Assembly: GCA_003671195.1 (NCBI GenBank)
Contig: QWPJ01000092.1
Coordinates: 1 to 49,391 of the forward strand
DNA: 49,391 bases
Source: Planctomycetota bacterium
Lineage (GTDB): Bacteria > Planctomycetota > Planctomycetia > Pirellulales > Pirellulaceae
Direction: 5' to 3'
Positions 39,601 through 45,631 of the stretch are shown here, piece by piece. A model generated the notes under the pieces. It saw nothing but the letters and a program-made list of their open reading frames with translations. It was not told the DNA's origin and searched no databases. Both the position numbers and the translations under genes were made by a program. How positions within the stretch are numbered: the first letter of the stretch is position 1; each line of letters opens with the position of its first letter.

Positions 39601-41833
39601 TTTCGACGAAGAGTTTTTCGTTATCGAAGTAAACGACAATCGTGTCGCGGCGTTGTTCGAGAACCCCCGCGACATTGCGAACTACAGGTTGCGGAACCAC
39701 TGCAGTGACCTTGGAACCAAGATCGATGCGGAATTCAAGTGTGTCTTGACGCGTGTTTGCATCGCGAGGAACGAAAAGATCGCCGGTGGAATTGCGAAGC
39801 CCGGTGATGCCTCGGAGCGTGTCGTCAAATCCGTAGACTTCCAAGCGATAATTATCGTCGGGAAGGTTCTCGGCAAAGCGCAAGGTGACTTCGTTTTCGT
39901 TCGGACGATCCCCGATGATGACCGCACCTGGAACGATGATCACATCATTGCTCCGGGCGAGCAGGATCGGCGAGTAACCTACAGGGTCGACCGTTCCTAG
40001 AACCGTCGATGCAAAACCGCCGTTGATCTTCGCCGATAGTTTGGGCGCTACCGGAGAGGATGGGGAGTTGATCAGATCGACCAACTGCTGGGCGGTGATT
40101 GTCGAGCCGACACGGGAGTTGAGCACGAGGCTGATGGTGTTGCCCGTCAGGCTCAATTGCGGAGGAGCCCCGATCCCTAAATCAGCCCGGGCAACATCGA
40201 TCCGAAGCGAATCGGTCGCGTTGCGCGAGGTCAATTGAATATCGACCTTTCCGGTGGTCCCGAAATCGCTCGAGATGCTCGGCAGACCGAACGATCCGTC
40301 GCTACCGGCTCGCGTGACGCGAATACCGCTGACGGTCGACGGGTCGATGATCTGTGCGTCATCGAATCGGAACGTCAACTCGCGAGGAGAAACCGTTCGG
40401 ACCGAACCGTTTTCGATCAGCTCGCTATTGTTGGGTTGAACACCGATCAAGATCGGGCCCGTGGAGGTCGTCGCGTCGGCTTCGACTCTGAGGCTATACA
40501 TCTGCGTTTCGCCAGCAGCGCCGGCCAAGACTCGCAGGAAGTAGGCTCCTGGGCTGAGGCTGGGGCTCTGTAGGATCTCAGGCAAACCGGCAGGGCTCGA
40601 ATTGGCTACCGCGACGACTTCGCCGCTGATGCGTTCGATTTGAAACGAAAGATTCCTATTGATCAGCGTATTGACCGTCGAGATCTGTCCACCCTGCGGA
40701 CCGACGTCGTACTGAAGGCCTTCAGGGATCAGCGTGACTCGCTTGAGCTTGGCGCTTCCGACTGTAAAGAGAAACACATCGGTGTCTTCGCTTCGGTCGA
40801 TCGAAAGGCTATTGAATTGGTTGACCCCGTTGCCCAAAAGACCGAGATTGGAAGCTTGGCTCGTCGCGTCGTTTTGCTCGTAGGTATCCCCGTAGAGAGT
40901 TTGGGTCGCGAGGATATCGTCGTGCTGTGGCCCATAATAAGCGAATGAAACAAACGGCTCCATCAGCTTCGTCTGGTCGGTCGGAATCACGTGCCCTAAA
41001 CCGATCCCGTGCCCGATCTCGTGCGAGAGTACATTGATCAAACCACGGTTTTCGCCCGTAGCGCCATCGGAACTGAGCTGGTAGAAATTATCCGACGTAT
41101 CGATGACCATGTCACCATCGGTACCGGTGTTGCCACTGCCGGTAGGATAAAAGGCGAAACCTAGGATGCCCGAGTTGCCATCGATCGCGTTGCCACCGAC
41201 GCGCATGTCACCACGCACGCCGATCACACCGCGCGAGGCTGCACCATAGGCCGCACCGTCGTCGATCGGTTCGTAGATGAAGTTGAGACCCGAGAGACTC
41301 GCCCAGTTGTCGTAGGTACGGCGAACGAGGTTGAACCATGGCCTATTGACCAATGACCCTGGCGCCGATCCGTAGATGCCGTCCATGAACGAGATGAAGT
41401 TCGATGGAGCCAAGCCGCCACCGACGGTGCTGACTTGCGTGCCATCGGGAACGATACTCCAGGAGACCGTGGCCGGATCGCCGTTGTTGGGACTCGAGCC
41501 CCCTACAGGATTGATCCATCGGTTCCCAGAAAGATTGATGTTGCCCCCGCCGTTGGCGCCACCTGCACCCCCGAGAAGATTGGCACCGCCACCGCCGCCA
41601 CCACCGTTGGCACCACCTTGGTTCTGACCGCCGTCGCCAGAACCCAGGAGCCTGAGCTGATCGGTCATTCGTGCGAAGTACGCTGGATCGGTGCCTGCAT
41701 CGAAGATGCCAGCAGCATCCATCACCTCCCGACGTTCCAGATGTTCGCATAGCAATGAGCGGAAGCTCAAGCGACGCGAAGACCTCTGCTGCGAAGGGTG
41801 ACGGTTCTTGGACCTGGATTCATCAATTCCCAT
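24653..41833 (-). CDS. Giant multidomain metzincin / beta-helix / cadherin-like surface protein (B)
   Basis: This encodes 5726 aa from the ATG at 41833. It is paralogous to A over most domain types. Residues 28-38 (LCEHLERREVM) carry the LEPR-XLL-like motif, and a Gly/Asn-rich linker follows at about 70-110. A metzincin domain has H271-E-I-G-H-G-I-G-L-G-H281 and a later KLMEP Met-turn. PPC-like domains lie at about 320-460, 1170-1420, 2590 and 3430. A second metzincin-like copy (about 1000-1160) is dead: A1126-S-I-G-L-M-L-G-L-A-R1136 replaces the zinc motif. A DUF1565-like segment (about 1561) opens beta-helix stretches (about 1600-2380). Tandem D-G...F-E-F domains occupy about 4080-4600, GEVED about 4830-4910, six cadherin-like repeats about 4912-5550, and dockerin-like units about 5553-5620. 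It probably acts as a secreted or surface protease/adhesin. It is the first gene of a likely B-A transcription unit. Confidence 0.93.
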   Translation of the reverse strand: MGIDESRSKNRHPSQQRSSRRLSFRSLLCEHLERREVMDAAGIFDAGTDPAYFARMTDQLRLLGSGDGGQNQGGANGGGGGGGANLLGGAGGANGGGNINLSGNRWINPVGGSSPNNGDPATVSWSIVPDGTQVSTVGGGLAPSNFISFMDGIYGSAPGSLVNRPWFNLVRRTYDNWASLSGLNFIYEPIDDGAAYGAASRGVIGVRGDMRVGGNAIDGNSGILGFAFYPTGSGNTGTDGDMVIDTSDNFYQLSSDGATGENRGLINVLSHEIGHGIGLGHVIPTDQTKLMEPFVSFAYYGPQHDDILATQTLYGDTYEQNDATSQASNLGLLGNGVNQFNSLSIDRSEDTDVFLFTVGSAKLKRVTLIPEGLQYDVGPQGGQISTVNTLINRNLSFQIERISGEVVAVANSSPAGLPEILQSPSLSPGAYFLRVLAGAAGETQMYSLRVEADATTSTGPILIGVQPNNSELIENGSVRTVSPRELTFRFDDAQIIDPSTVSGIRVTRAGSDGSFGLPSISSDFGTTGKVDIQLTSRNATDSLRIDVARADLGIGAPPQLSLTGNTISLVLNSRVGSTITAQQLVDLINSPSSPVAPKLSAKINGGFASTVLGTVDPVGYSPILLARSNDVIIVPGAVIIGDRPNENEVTLRFAENLPDDNYRLEVYGFDDTLRGITGLRNSTGDLFVPRDANTRQDTLEFRIDLGSKVTAVVPQPVVRNVAGVLEQRRDTIVVYFDNEKLFVENDALGNPTVGSAENPDFYQLLYTANTVRNTDDITFKPERVTYNASANTATLRFSSDIDLLPGPFIPASSFRLRIGTRETTPFAPVRNETAATAISDLNTNGAVKLRFTAKTLGENGSGLQISFVNSLSGGTPTVTSVGGVIVVDMVRADVTANEIADAMNVSTVSSPLMTVTLEPGSNGNTVVGNRVINYSPISLVGLGSSFDTSTNLGTIGSKDVPLTSLLLTSSIDPEVHALDLIGANNDPGTRSVPEAFENYINPAFTGDNFQGIRTIYYNFKDGYGAVAGTAQSNAISEKQRARVREAFSLWSEYVGVQFVETPDSGFTMALGALAALPSGGLTVENAASGGWGVRIDPAYQNSLAVFSADNTWNDNYGENFTRAAMASIGLMLGLARAGDADPSTLMNFNAGFINFPTSTNRNFEPVFPGNLDVLRASYLHRPESSDIDLYRFDIDFGPNGQSRQGSLVVESLAERLENSSPLDTRLALYKQTQASAVSNMGAGGGIEVKFTAVKPGKQGNNLLVFVTRSNRGVGAQPIVNTFPNAISIDLNATVGSESTLDEFLRALDNDPSARSLVKVDLLKGDRTTRIGNRDITYSPIILTGGNVNLIAQNDDYFGKDSLIRMNLDSGVYFIGISSSGNDKYDASAPGTGTGGRTQGRYDLRVAFRAQTDGTDSLQDVDNGSSDLNVAFDGDGDGVPGGIYNFWFETRPVDRVMRFNSGGNASLDTRIVTITGANGTVRRFEFSLDPLVGIGNTAVIFNSNSTAADLANSLANAINSRTELGVTAVANGARITLRGERLVQLSNGLTAIDLSGKTIFVDKSAGPNADGSLTKPFNNISGIGVANAFSASVPGDIVRIVGNGGADGRLETVEDNFAYEIGFGVLAGSVLSDGSTMDVPKGVSVMVDAGSVFKMRRSRIGVGSSTLGVDRSGGALQVLGTPKLLDRSGNALRAADGSDLSGSVFFTSWLDQSIGLDNYAPNTTPAPGDWGGLVFKRDLDRSVGRFDLEDEGVFRQYVNYADIRYGGSSSVVIDSVQQTVNSIQIADMRPTVTFNRITLGADSAMSATPDSFEETLFSDHRFQRKGSFTPDYDRVGPEIHDNLLINNSINGLFIKVSTLAGSELKQLTVPGRFNDTDIVHVISENIVVSGNPGGGLLDNTIAPSNLISLAPSLGGNLTPGDYQYKLTFVDKNGYETPPSEATQRLTLGGGQTAVRFIGLPGVSGDYVSRRLYRNDSVGGPYRLVAELDGTSTTYTDRGGLLSDPSDALATLLRDRPVVSSVGVNAIAGGTLPIGSFNYRVVMVDAMGRESLASNATGSATTTASVGAIPANRSIRLTSLPSVQTGYAGRRIYRSSVGGVGPYTLVADLRDPAISSLVDNGTSLPGTLSVETSGNVRPRFDASLVMDPGLIAKLEGSRIELGHSTQMLAEGVDGGRIVLTSKQDDRFGAGGTFDTNNNGLNGAGDARQQDWSGIYASPGANLSFDNSVIAYSGGISRLEGTFKAFSPVELQQATARFANTVFENNGNGMGGQGPIDRLGRPANENYPFGNNNSRGSTVFARGTQPIFLNNVFQNNNGTAITIDANSMDAQLRGDLGRQTGNVDRDKTVDWNRGPLFRGNRLFNNSINGLEIRADAATNDRDEDNLAVRDLQRNNLTTDSVWDDTDIVHVLFESVTVGNLQQVGGLRLQSAVNESLVVKMEGQGSNFDQERGTGLIATGNFSSISDRVGGTVQVLGMPGFPVVLTSLRDDGVGAGTQPDGRPQTDTNNDGIASIPRTGDWRSLLFDSFSNDRNVATAIETESRTVVAPGINDSVLSAQFLGALAPDTSTTDENLFLGFTIQGVLSESADQDLYSFSGTAGTEVWFDIDYTQVSLDTVIEILNANGDLLARSDDSTAEQTNPSLLFKDPSINPDHVNPIVQRTRSTARRNASGLLKEDGTTNSKDAGLRVLLPGLPGAPSTYFFRVRSKSTNIDNPAAGITSGSYTAQIRLRDQQEFGGSTVQYADIRYATNGIQINGMPNNSPLTGEANSAMYDGVTNDFITDLGPLHLTNKGVISVAGTLAGGSNRFRFTVGDLTSEYVRTPSFTATYPVIIDVDYADGLNRKRLNVQVLLDDDNDPTTPGIPVNPTNRTRSAIVDDLPGPLSGSDLVDLTRGSVGTGDPFLSFLGADELRRGTYEVIVTDAEVFSTKAGVYQMEIRGGDQLTTLPRNYRGSYSTTVEFLPGLTIADRSTVDVTDGANRVTLEFTRTGAVNFGNIPILYSATDSPARLGDKFRDIINQLFQQKQLNVRASDSNRVVSGNGNGIIDLFGNVEVIDPSNVFTVAGVSGIQRFDGTSDQNIARNQGQFIVSNNVITKSRDFAVWTAPADKYYASGRAQQARLNALGTTNLTLPPTLGGAYTRNLPVANTVPFGVVPGSVAERAGVTPGIVVMNNIFDESGLGGVNLQGETPTWRLTVRPGAADTAAINTEATHAGFFFDDAIPSRLEVGLARTRVRFEFEDIAGAPTGAPFFGSGIVGGNGWAPDFIPIYYREDGGLDYLRPPLQPSGYAADEVIKAIRDSFYGSVLTTNGTTQRISTWIEPQTPVIVGDPDDPLTWTYPSATLVVRGPQYIVGLNTPMLIQRAGEFPASPFARVVNNTFIGNDGRAASAGVRLDSETNDTLAGAVETFQGVGINPQQYSVDGTLTADPLSTGSSDVDLYKFQLEIGERVKINVNSSGSLNAALKIFNANGVAQIVSNGNDPTTADNVAAPGESLGSDPYIDFTATTAGVYYAAVSASGNTSYDPLSFADRSRGDSSGDYTMTLEVLRPEQFVITVDEVNSYADGETFTIRQVADFVGTTNNARTFEFTRSGAVAGSNIPVFIGPEYRVPDVARAIAAAINNAGMGNAQNLANGAFGFANPLAPVSAIALGGINGFNPTASNTAGPDLGINSGNIRGAQLEAGLNRTINGTNDRSPFDRGITPSGNHMALGFGHDRTMSGPFGTARGDGTTEKFVVVRNAYSITSSFSRRINGQTGGDNANQLITESGIAVSSGATPTLMNNTFINVQSPIVQEPPSFSNTIVGDVASIRPSAVIVGGNTYQYFEPAKPDSNLTWGNIEAVPTNVPNTSSDFNFIAANNERLLVDFPGNNFLPGSGSQIIDSSINSLPERQGFLGVKAAVGVAPSPILAPDRDFYGIFRADDPNIAPPSGLGANVFKDRGAVDRADFIGPTAVSLLPIDNDAQQVDSDKTESIIQLTGGVYPEFRIQLKDGFETANLGGGTGINDDSVVGRTGGNRLPGSVVTITENGRLLVEGIDYAFSYNTTTNEIVLKPLAGVWRNNKVYDININNKDRFVVDAASGDQINDGDSFTIKDSNGGNVTFEYDSGYRLQIPQGLQLNLPLAGGGAGGILDGDRFSIFSGGTTYAFEFDSNSNIINPAARVIQFTSLSTKQQVVSSLLAAINNPQIPGVVASLTDDGNIFIGAPIGTTVDTESAPSIQQPNSTIGLRVPSLGTRPGGITDGQTFSITDGRIAVVFEYDSDGTTQPGNVLVDISQANSDNDVAVATQVAIDGSSLAISSSVVNGNVVHLALPNAGRVDVVSTELDVVGVARTIQDGQTITISRNIAGSITTTTFEFTTDAAVAAGNIPVLFGPTDTQAQIGQALAAAIAAAGLGLAPQHVGNGNVIIGGSSEYSISVANAPTVGLFGQPGVQGRTNLEIFGTLLLQVPPRGGADLTDNTSFTITNRNITAIFEFDGNFSGSTIPGSRTIRFGGTSTQNDVVSAMIAAINAFPGLGVNARDAGNGRVDIGLLANSAVNVLDSNLTTARGNAQDGDYFSITDGTNTVTFEFENLSLGNGRDPSRVPIRYTNQDSVQRVYEAMQATIKSSILNLDSQITSRGLELFDTARYLTNVDNAPSLRRTGVPGGAIPVMFIQDPSFSSINMRDAIIRAINGLSATGGTSLVAKVRGGSTLFVENAVSISPELSSFYLRGVQDNAGNFLESNRIDNETKFTIIMPGVELDYGDAPDPFTTTLGRYPTLKANDGARHVVSNSGLQLGPGVSTESEGKPQPAGDGDENDDGVSFRFQANTFTANQAPMFNKNVDTELTVTLSAPGLLNGWIDFNFDGDWSDPGENVFDGVVFSATTLTQTLRVRVPATAPNVPVATTSFARFRVSTEGTQTPVGLALDGEVEDYRVTIVPGTPPVGVNDTYTMNEDQFGGLVTNDPFDSDGFPGNNGVLANDINPDRKPLSARLVTPPTNALVFQFRADGTFDYIPNPDYFGQDSFVYIVTDGVLDSLLPATALINVRPVNDPPIAGNLTYSINEDQRLDIPGSVVIAASVPGPANESDQTLAILSVDALSARGGSVRFIGGLITYVPLANFVGNDSFTYTIIDNGITGNLPDPLTAVGTVFISVLDKNDPPVTTNKTLNTDEDIPVSITIDDLIAGDTVGPADEQLIQSLSFSGLINPTAQGGRVEIVGDRVVYYPPSHFNGVDTFRYLVTDDGLSNGQPDPQTSQGTVTVNVAPVNDPPFVLKPFGTVTVLEDSPEQEYILSEFFSDADSGDVLTYRIASNSNTGLVEPTFAGGKMFVRPKADQNGQATIVVEAMDLAGLKTTNTLRLVVTPVDDDPRLVSPLPDRTVSEDSLPLVFDLSPGFFFDPDVINGDFLTFTATSSNSNVATVSILGNKIQLTLVPNASGQTTITVVATDTTSRFVSDSFILTVSPVNDAPVAMPDSYATPQGITLVTTDPLGILTATTLDDGVLANDRDPEGDAMTASIVSGPTRGTVMLNPNGTFTYTPGPTALFGSTDTFTYRAIDAFGAASPQTTVTITIGRAPAPAYQNPSQQWDVNADGFISPIDVLILVNLLNSRGSSIPVAGLPGPPDYVDVNGDNFVTPLDVLAVVDKINSMSGSGEGEQFVGINTAPRVDSMVVEVGRGLGSSAQIPAWAGMMGSRNLNAAKLAAMPLASMFANNSWDDDFDDLAGLMGSQPKNTGELNDKNSSIDQALLDMFGE

Positions 41834-41926
41834 TTGCGGTAAACCTTCATACCAATTTGGATTGGCGGGTCACAACGGCAGGAAATCCGCCTTTGAAGCA
41901 GATTCCCCACAGAACATTTGCGTTTG

Positions 41927-41954
41927 AGTATAATTTGGCGGACTTCGGATGCAA
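41927..41954 (-). promoter_or_regulatory. Sigma70-like promoter for giant gene B
   Basis: On the minus strand TTGCAT (41954-41949) and TATACT (41932-41927) are separated by 16 bases. This gives a leader of roughly 85-90 nt before the ATG at 41833. A weak Shine-Dalgarno (GAAGG) lies about 11 bases before the ATG. The same AT-rich core reads TATAAT on the plus strand, so divergent use toward the LigD-like gene is possible, though I see no good plus-strand -35 box. The rest of 41834-42195 holds nothing recognisable. Confidence 0.55.
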
Positions 41955-42195
41955 CTTTCGGTCCTCTAGACATTTACGACTCGAGCGTTTCGGCCCGCGT
42001 GTGCTAAATGTCCTAGAAGACTCCAAGGGTATTGGAAGCCATTTTCCCGAAATCCAACTCGGCAAAACTCTTTGCCAACATTGAATTCCTCGAAAAACTT
42101 CCTAGACCTACGGACACAACGGTCCTGAGGCCTGTAACGTGAATTTGGATGCCAGGATGTTCGAATAGTTCCCATTAGATCCCTGGAAAGGATTG

Positions 42196-42774
42196 ATGGT
42201 GAGGGCAAAATTGTTGAATTCTCCCTTTGTAATCCTCCATCATACCTCGCATTTTTCCAAAGACCGTGGGGACCATTGGGACTGGTTGATCCGATTTCCA
42301 GAGAATTTCCTAGCAGAATTAGCGCCTCGGATGCAAGCCAAGCATGATGAGCAATCCCTTAGTTTACTCTCTTTTGCTAGCGAAACCGACCCCAGGGACT
42401 GGACCTGTGCGACCCAATTTTGGAGGTTGGCACCCCACCGGCTGAAGTATTTGAACTACCAGGGAGAGGTCTCCGGCCGACGCGGGTTTGTCAAGCGTGT
42501 TGCAACCGGAGAGTTGCAATGGACTTTTTTGAACGATTTTGAACTTCGGTTCCGCTTGTTCCGATTGGGTTGGATAGAGGATAGCCGACCAAGGCCTAGC
42601 TCTTGGTTTGCCCAAGTGCCACCCGACGCATCGGCCTTCGGGCCCTCGGTGGGGACTTCCATCGATTCCTCGATCGGACAATACTCTCTGAAATTGGACC
42701 CGACCGGGGCACCCGACCCTTTGCCCTGGAGCTCCCAAGCGCCGGACACGGGCCCATTTTGGCGACTTTCCTGA
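42196..42774 (+). CDS. LigD N-terminal (3'-phosphoesterase-like) domain protein
   Basis: This is a 192-aa soluble protein. FVILHHTSHF...DHWDWLI near the N-terminus, followed by HRLKYLNYQGEVSGRRGFVKRV, matches the short stand-alone form of the DNA polymerase/ligase LigD N-terminal domain. In full LigD this domain trims 3' phosphates and ribonucleotides during end joining. No ligase or polymerase domain follows here. The catalytic His/Asp set of true phosphoesterases appears only partly conserved (H-W-D is present), so activity is uncertain. The start is the ATG at 42196, with GGAAAGG four bases before it; the TTG at 42193 is less likely. The Pro-rich last 40 residues look disordered. mutS begins 51 bp downstream on the same strand, so the two may be co-transcribed. 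Confidence 0.72.
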   Translation: MVRAKLLNSPFVILHHTSHFSKDRGDHWDWLIRFPENFLAELAPRMQAKHDEQSLSLLSFASETDPRDWTCATQFWRLAPHRLKYLNYQGEVSGRRGFVKRVATGELQWTFLNDFELRFRLFRLGWIEDSRPRPSSWFAQVPPDASAFGPSVGTSIDSSIGQYSLKLDPTGAPDPLPWSSQAPDTGPFWRLS

Positions 42775-42825
42775 CGCATTAGTTATCTTGATTTTACTGG
42801 ATCTCCAGAGGATGAACCGCAACGC

Positions 42826-45441
42826 ATGACCCTCTCGCCGATGATGAAGCAGTATGAGGAGGCCAAGGCGGCCAGTGGCGAAGCGATCCTGCTGTTTCGC
42901 ATGGGAGATTTTTACGAGCTTTTTCATGACGATGCCAAGACGGCCGCCAGGGTCCTTGGGCTGACCCTCACGAGCCGCGACAAGGGGGAGAATCCGATCC
43001 CGATGGCTGGTTTCCCCCACCATCAGCTCGAGGGATATTTGGCGAGGCTCGTTCGGCAAGGATTTCGGGTAGCCGTCTGCGAGCAGGTCGAGGATCCGTC
43101 GGTGGCCAAGGGTTTGGTGCGTCGAGAGGTTCAGCGGATCGTCACGGCCGGGACTCTGACCGACGACGCGTTGCTCGATCCATCGACGAGCAATCTCTTG
43201 CTCTGCGTGTATTCACCCAAGCCAGGGGTAGCCACCGGGGATGCGTTGGTCGGACTGGCATGGGTGGAACTCTCGACGGGTCGATTCGAAGCGGCTTGTT
43301 ATCGCGCCTCGCAGTTATCGGATCAGATCTCACGGCTCGAGCCGGCCGAGGTTTTGATTCGCGAGGATGATTCGGCTCTAGGATCGAACGCTTCGGAACG
43401 TTGGTCCCTTTCGCGTCGGCCAGTCTGGCAGTTTGGGATCGACGAAGCCAAGCGTGTCTTGCACGAGCACTTTGATGTGCTTGACCTAAGCGGCATGGGT
43501 TGGGAGTCGACTCCGGAGGATCGCATTGCGATCAGCGCTGCGGGAGCTGCGATAGCGTATCTTCGCGAAACGCAAAAGTCGCCGATGGACCACATTCAGC
43601 AATTGCTTCCGGCGAGGCTTTTTCAATGCATGGAGATCGACGCCTCGACGCGTCGTTCGCTCGAGTTGACTCAGACGATTCGCACTGCCTCACGCGAAGG
43701 TTCTTTGCTCGAAGTGATCGATCAGACGCAGACAGCTATGGGTGCAAGGCGACTGGGCCAATGGCTTCAGTCCCCCTTGATCGACATCGAGCAGATTCGC
43801 GAGCGCCTAGGGATGGTCGATTGCTTGGTCGGCAACACCAAGCTTCGAAACGCGTTGCGCGAGGCACTTCGCGATGTGTATGATTTGGAACGACTGCTGG
43901 CTCGCGTGGCTACGGGGCGATGCAGCCCTAGGGATTTGCAGCAGGTGGGCCGCTCGCTTCTGCAAATCCCCAGAATCCAATCGATCGTCGGCGAGCTTGA
44001 TGTCCCTAGAGCCATTGCCTTGCGCCATTCTTTGGACCCTTGCGATGGGCTCTGTTCGAGGCTGCGATTGGCTCTGCAAGAAGAGTGCCCATTGGTCTCC
44101 AAGGCCGGTGGCTTCATTCGACCCGGCTATGATGCAAGACTCGATGAATTTCGTGGATTGGCGTCAGGCGGTAAGGAATGGATTGCGCGTTACCAGGCCG
44201 ATCAAGCCCAAGCGACGGGGATCACGAGTCTGAAGGTCGGTTACACCTCGGTCTTTGGTTATTACATAGAGATCACCAATACCAACCGGGATCGAATCCC
44301 ACCGAATTATGTTCGGAAACAAACGCTCAAGAACTGCGAGCGGTACATCACTCCGGAGCTCAAGGAGTACGAGGAGAAGGTCTTGACGGCCGACGACTCG
44401 GGCAAGCAGCTCGAGTACGAATTGTTTTTGGAATTGCGTGAGACGGTCCATCGAGCGACCAAGCAACTTCAGGGAAACGCGTCGGCTTTGGCTGAGCTCG
44501 ATTGCCTTGCGTCGCTAGCCGAGCTGGCCGTCAAAAACAGTTACGTTTGTCCGACGCTCACCCAGGAGCCGATCCTGGAGATCTACGAAGGCCGTCATCC
44601 GGTGCTCGATAGCATCATGGCCAAGGGTAAGTTCGTGCCCAACGACTGCATGATTGGGTCCGAGCATGGGCGGATTCAATTGATCACTGGTCCGAACATG
44701 GCGGGCAAGAGTACTTACATTCGTCAATGTGCGACCATTCTAGTTCTAGCACAGATAGGGAGTTTCGTACCGGCTCGCAAAGCGACCATTGGGATTGCCG
44801 ATAAGCTCTTTGCGAGGGTCGGAGCCAGCGACGAATTGTCCAAGGGTCAAAGTACGTTCATGGTCGAGATGGTCGAGACGGCCCGGATCCTCAATACCGC
44901 CACCGAGCGTTCGCTGGTGATCCTCGACGAGATCGGTCGTGGGACGAGCACCTACGATGGCTTGAGCTTGGCTTGGGCGATCGTCGAGCAACTGCACGAT
45001 CGCAATGGGTCGCGGACTCTCTTTGCGACCCACTACCATGAGCTCATCGAGCTGCAAAGATCGTTGTCGAGCGTTCGGAATTGGAACGTATCGGTCAAGG
45101 AGTGGGATGATCAAGTCGTATTCCTGCACCGGATTGTTCCTGGCGGGGCCGACAAGAGCTATGGGATCCATGTGGCAAGATTGGCGGGGATTCCGCGTGG
45201 GGTCAACGAGCGGGCTAAGGAGATTTTAAGTCAACTCGAAGCCAATCAACTCAATCGCTACGGGCAGAGCAAAATCGCTCCGCCAGCGAAAAAGTCTGGT
45301 GCGATTCAACTGACACTTTTTCAATGGCAGGAAAACGAAATCGTCGACGAGATCAAATCGCTCGATTTGACGTCGATGACCCCGCTTCAAGCTTTGCAAT
45401 TGTTAGAATCTATGCAAAGACGGGCCGCATCGATCCAGTGA
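42826..45441 (+). CDS. mutS: DNA mismatch repair protein MutS
   Basis: This encodes 871 aa, the usual length for bacterial MutS1. The mismatch-binding domain opens with G27-D-F29-Y-E31-L-F, where the Phe and Glu of the F-x-E motif wedge into the mismatch. Connector, core and clamp domains follow. The ATPase carries Walker A G-P-N-M-A-G-K-S-T at 622-630, the STFMVEM signature, Walker B LVILDE with D701 and E702, and GRGTSTYDG. An ATHYHEL switch follows, then a short C-terminal helix region. It detects mismatches and small loops and recruits MutL. The start at 42826 puts MTLSPMMKQY in the usual place relative to the G-D-F-Y-E motif; an earlier ATG at 42812 opens only a five-codon frame. All key residues are present and the gene looks intact. 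Confidence 0.98.
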   Translation: MTLSPMMKQYEEAKAASGEAILLFRMGDFYELFHDDAKTAARVLGLTLTSRDKGENPIPMAGFPHHQLEGYLARLVRQGFRVAVCEQVEDPSVAKGLVRREVQRIVTAGTLTDDALLDPSTSNLLLCVYSPKPGVATGDALVGLAWVELSTGRFEAACYRASQLSDQISRLEPAEVLIREDDSALGSNASERWSLSRRPVWQFGIDEAKRVLHEHFDVLDLSGMGWESTPEDRIAISAAGAAIAYLRETQKSPMDHIQQLLPARLFQCMEIDASTRRSLELTQTIRTASREGSLLEVIDQTQTAMGARRLGQWLQSPLIDIEQIRERLGMVDCLVGNTKLRNALREALRDVYDLERLLARVATGRCSPRDLQQVGRSLLQIPRIQSIVGELDVPRAIALRHSLDPCDGLCSRLRLALQEECPLVSKAGGFIRPGYDARLDEFRGLASGGKEWIARYQADQAQATGITSLKVGYTSVFGYYIEITNTNRDRIPPNYVRKQTLKNCERYITPELKEYEEKVLTADDSGKQLEYELFLELRETVHRATKQLQGNASALAELDCLASLAELAVKNSYVCPTLTQEPILEIYEGRHPVLDSIMAKGKFVPNDCMIGSEHGRIQLITGPNMAGKSTYIRQCATILVLAQIGSFVPARKATIGIADKLFARVGASDELSKGQSTFMVEMVETARILNTATERSLVILDEIGRGTSTYDGLSLAWAIVEQLHDRNGSRTLFATHYHELIELQRSLSSVRNWNVSVKEWDDQVVFLHRIVPGGADKSYGIHVARLAGIPRGVNERAKEILSQLEANQLNRYGQSKIAPPAKKSGAIQLTLFQWQENEIVDEIKSLDLTSMTPLQALQLLESMQRRAASIQ

Positions 45442-45518
45442 TATCGATTGGTTCGTGATTCGTAAGTGGTTCAGTGGGACTGCTTCGAATTCGACGGACG
45501 ATCATCTTGTTCGTGCCC

Positions 45519-45558
45519 CGCATCGGATTTCCTCGTGCTCCGTGCTCGTGCTCGTGCT
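45519..45558. repeat. Hexamer repeat flanking the intron remnant (3' side)
   Basis: CATCGGATTTCCTCGTGCTC followed by CGTGCTCGTGCTCGTGCT lies directly beside the predicted intron 3' end. Its reverse complement matches GAGGAAATCCGATG near 3457-3470, and the hexamer part matches 5596-5618. Confidence 0.75.
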
Positions 45559-45631
45559 ATCGCGGTAGGGACGGCCATTTCTGGCCGCCCCCCGCACAGA
45601 TCCGTACGTGCAGAACTACTGCATACGGCTC
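45559..45631 (-). ncRNA. Group II intron domain V and domain VI
   Basis: Domain V (45599-45631, minus) starts GAGCCGTATGCAG, has a short loop, and closes CTGCACGTACGGATC. This keeps the AGC triad and the paired CCGTA/TACGG stem typical of group II ribozymes. Domain VI (about 45564-45594) pairs GGGGCGGCC with GGCCGTCCC, and CCCTACC beyond it holds the likely branch-point A. Predicted intron end is CGCGAT at 45559. Confidence 0.8.
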
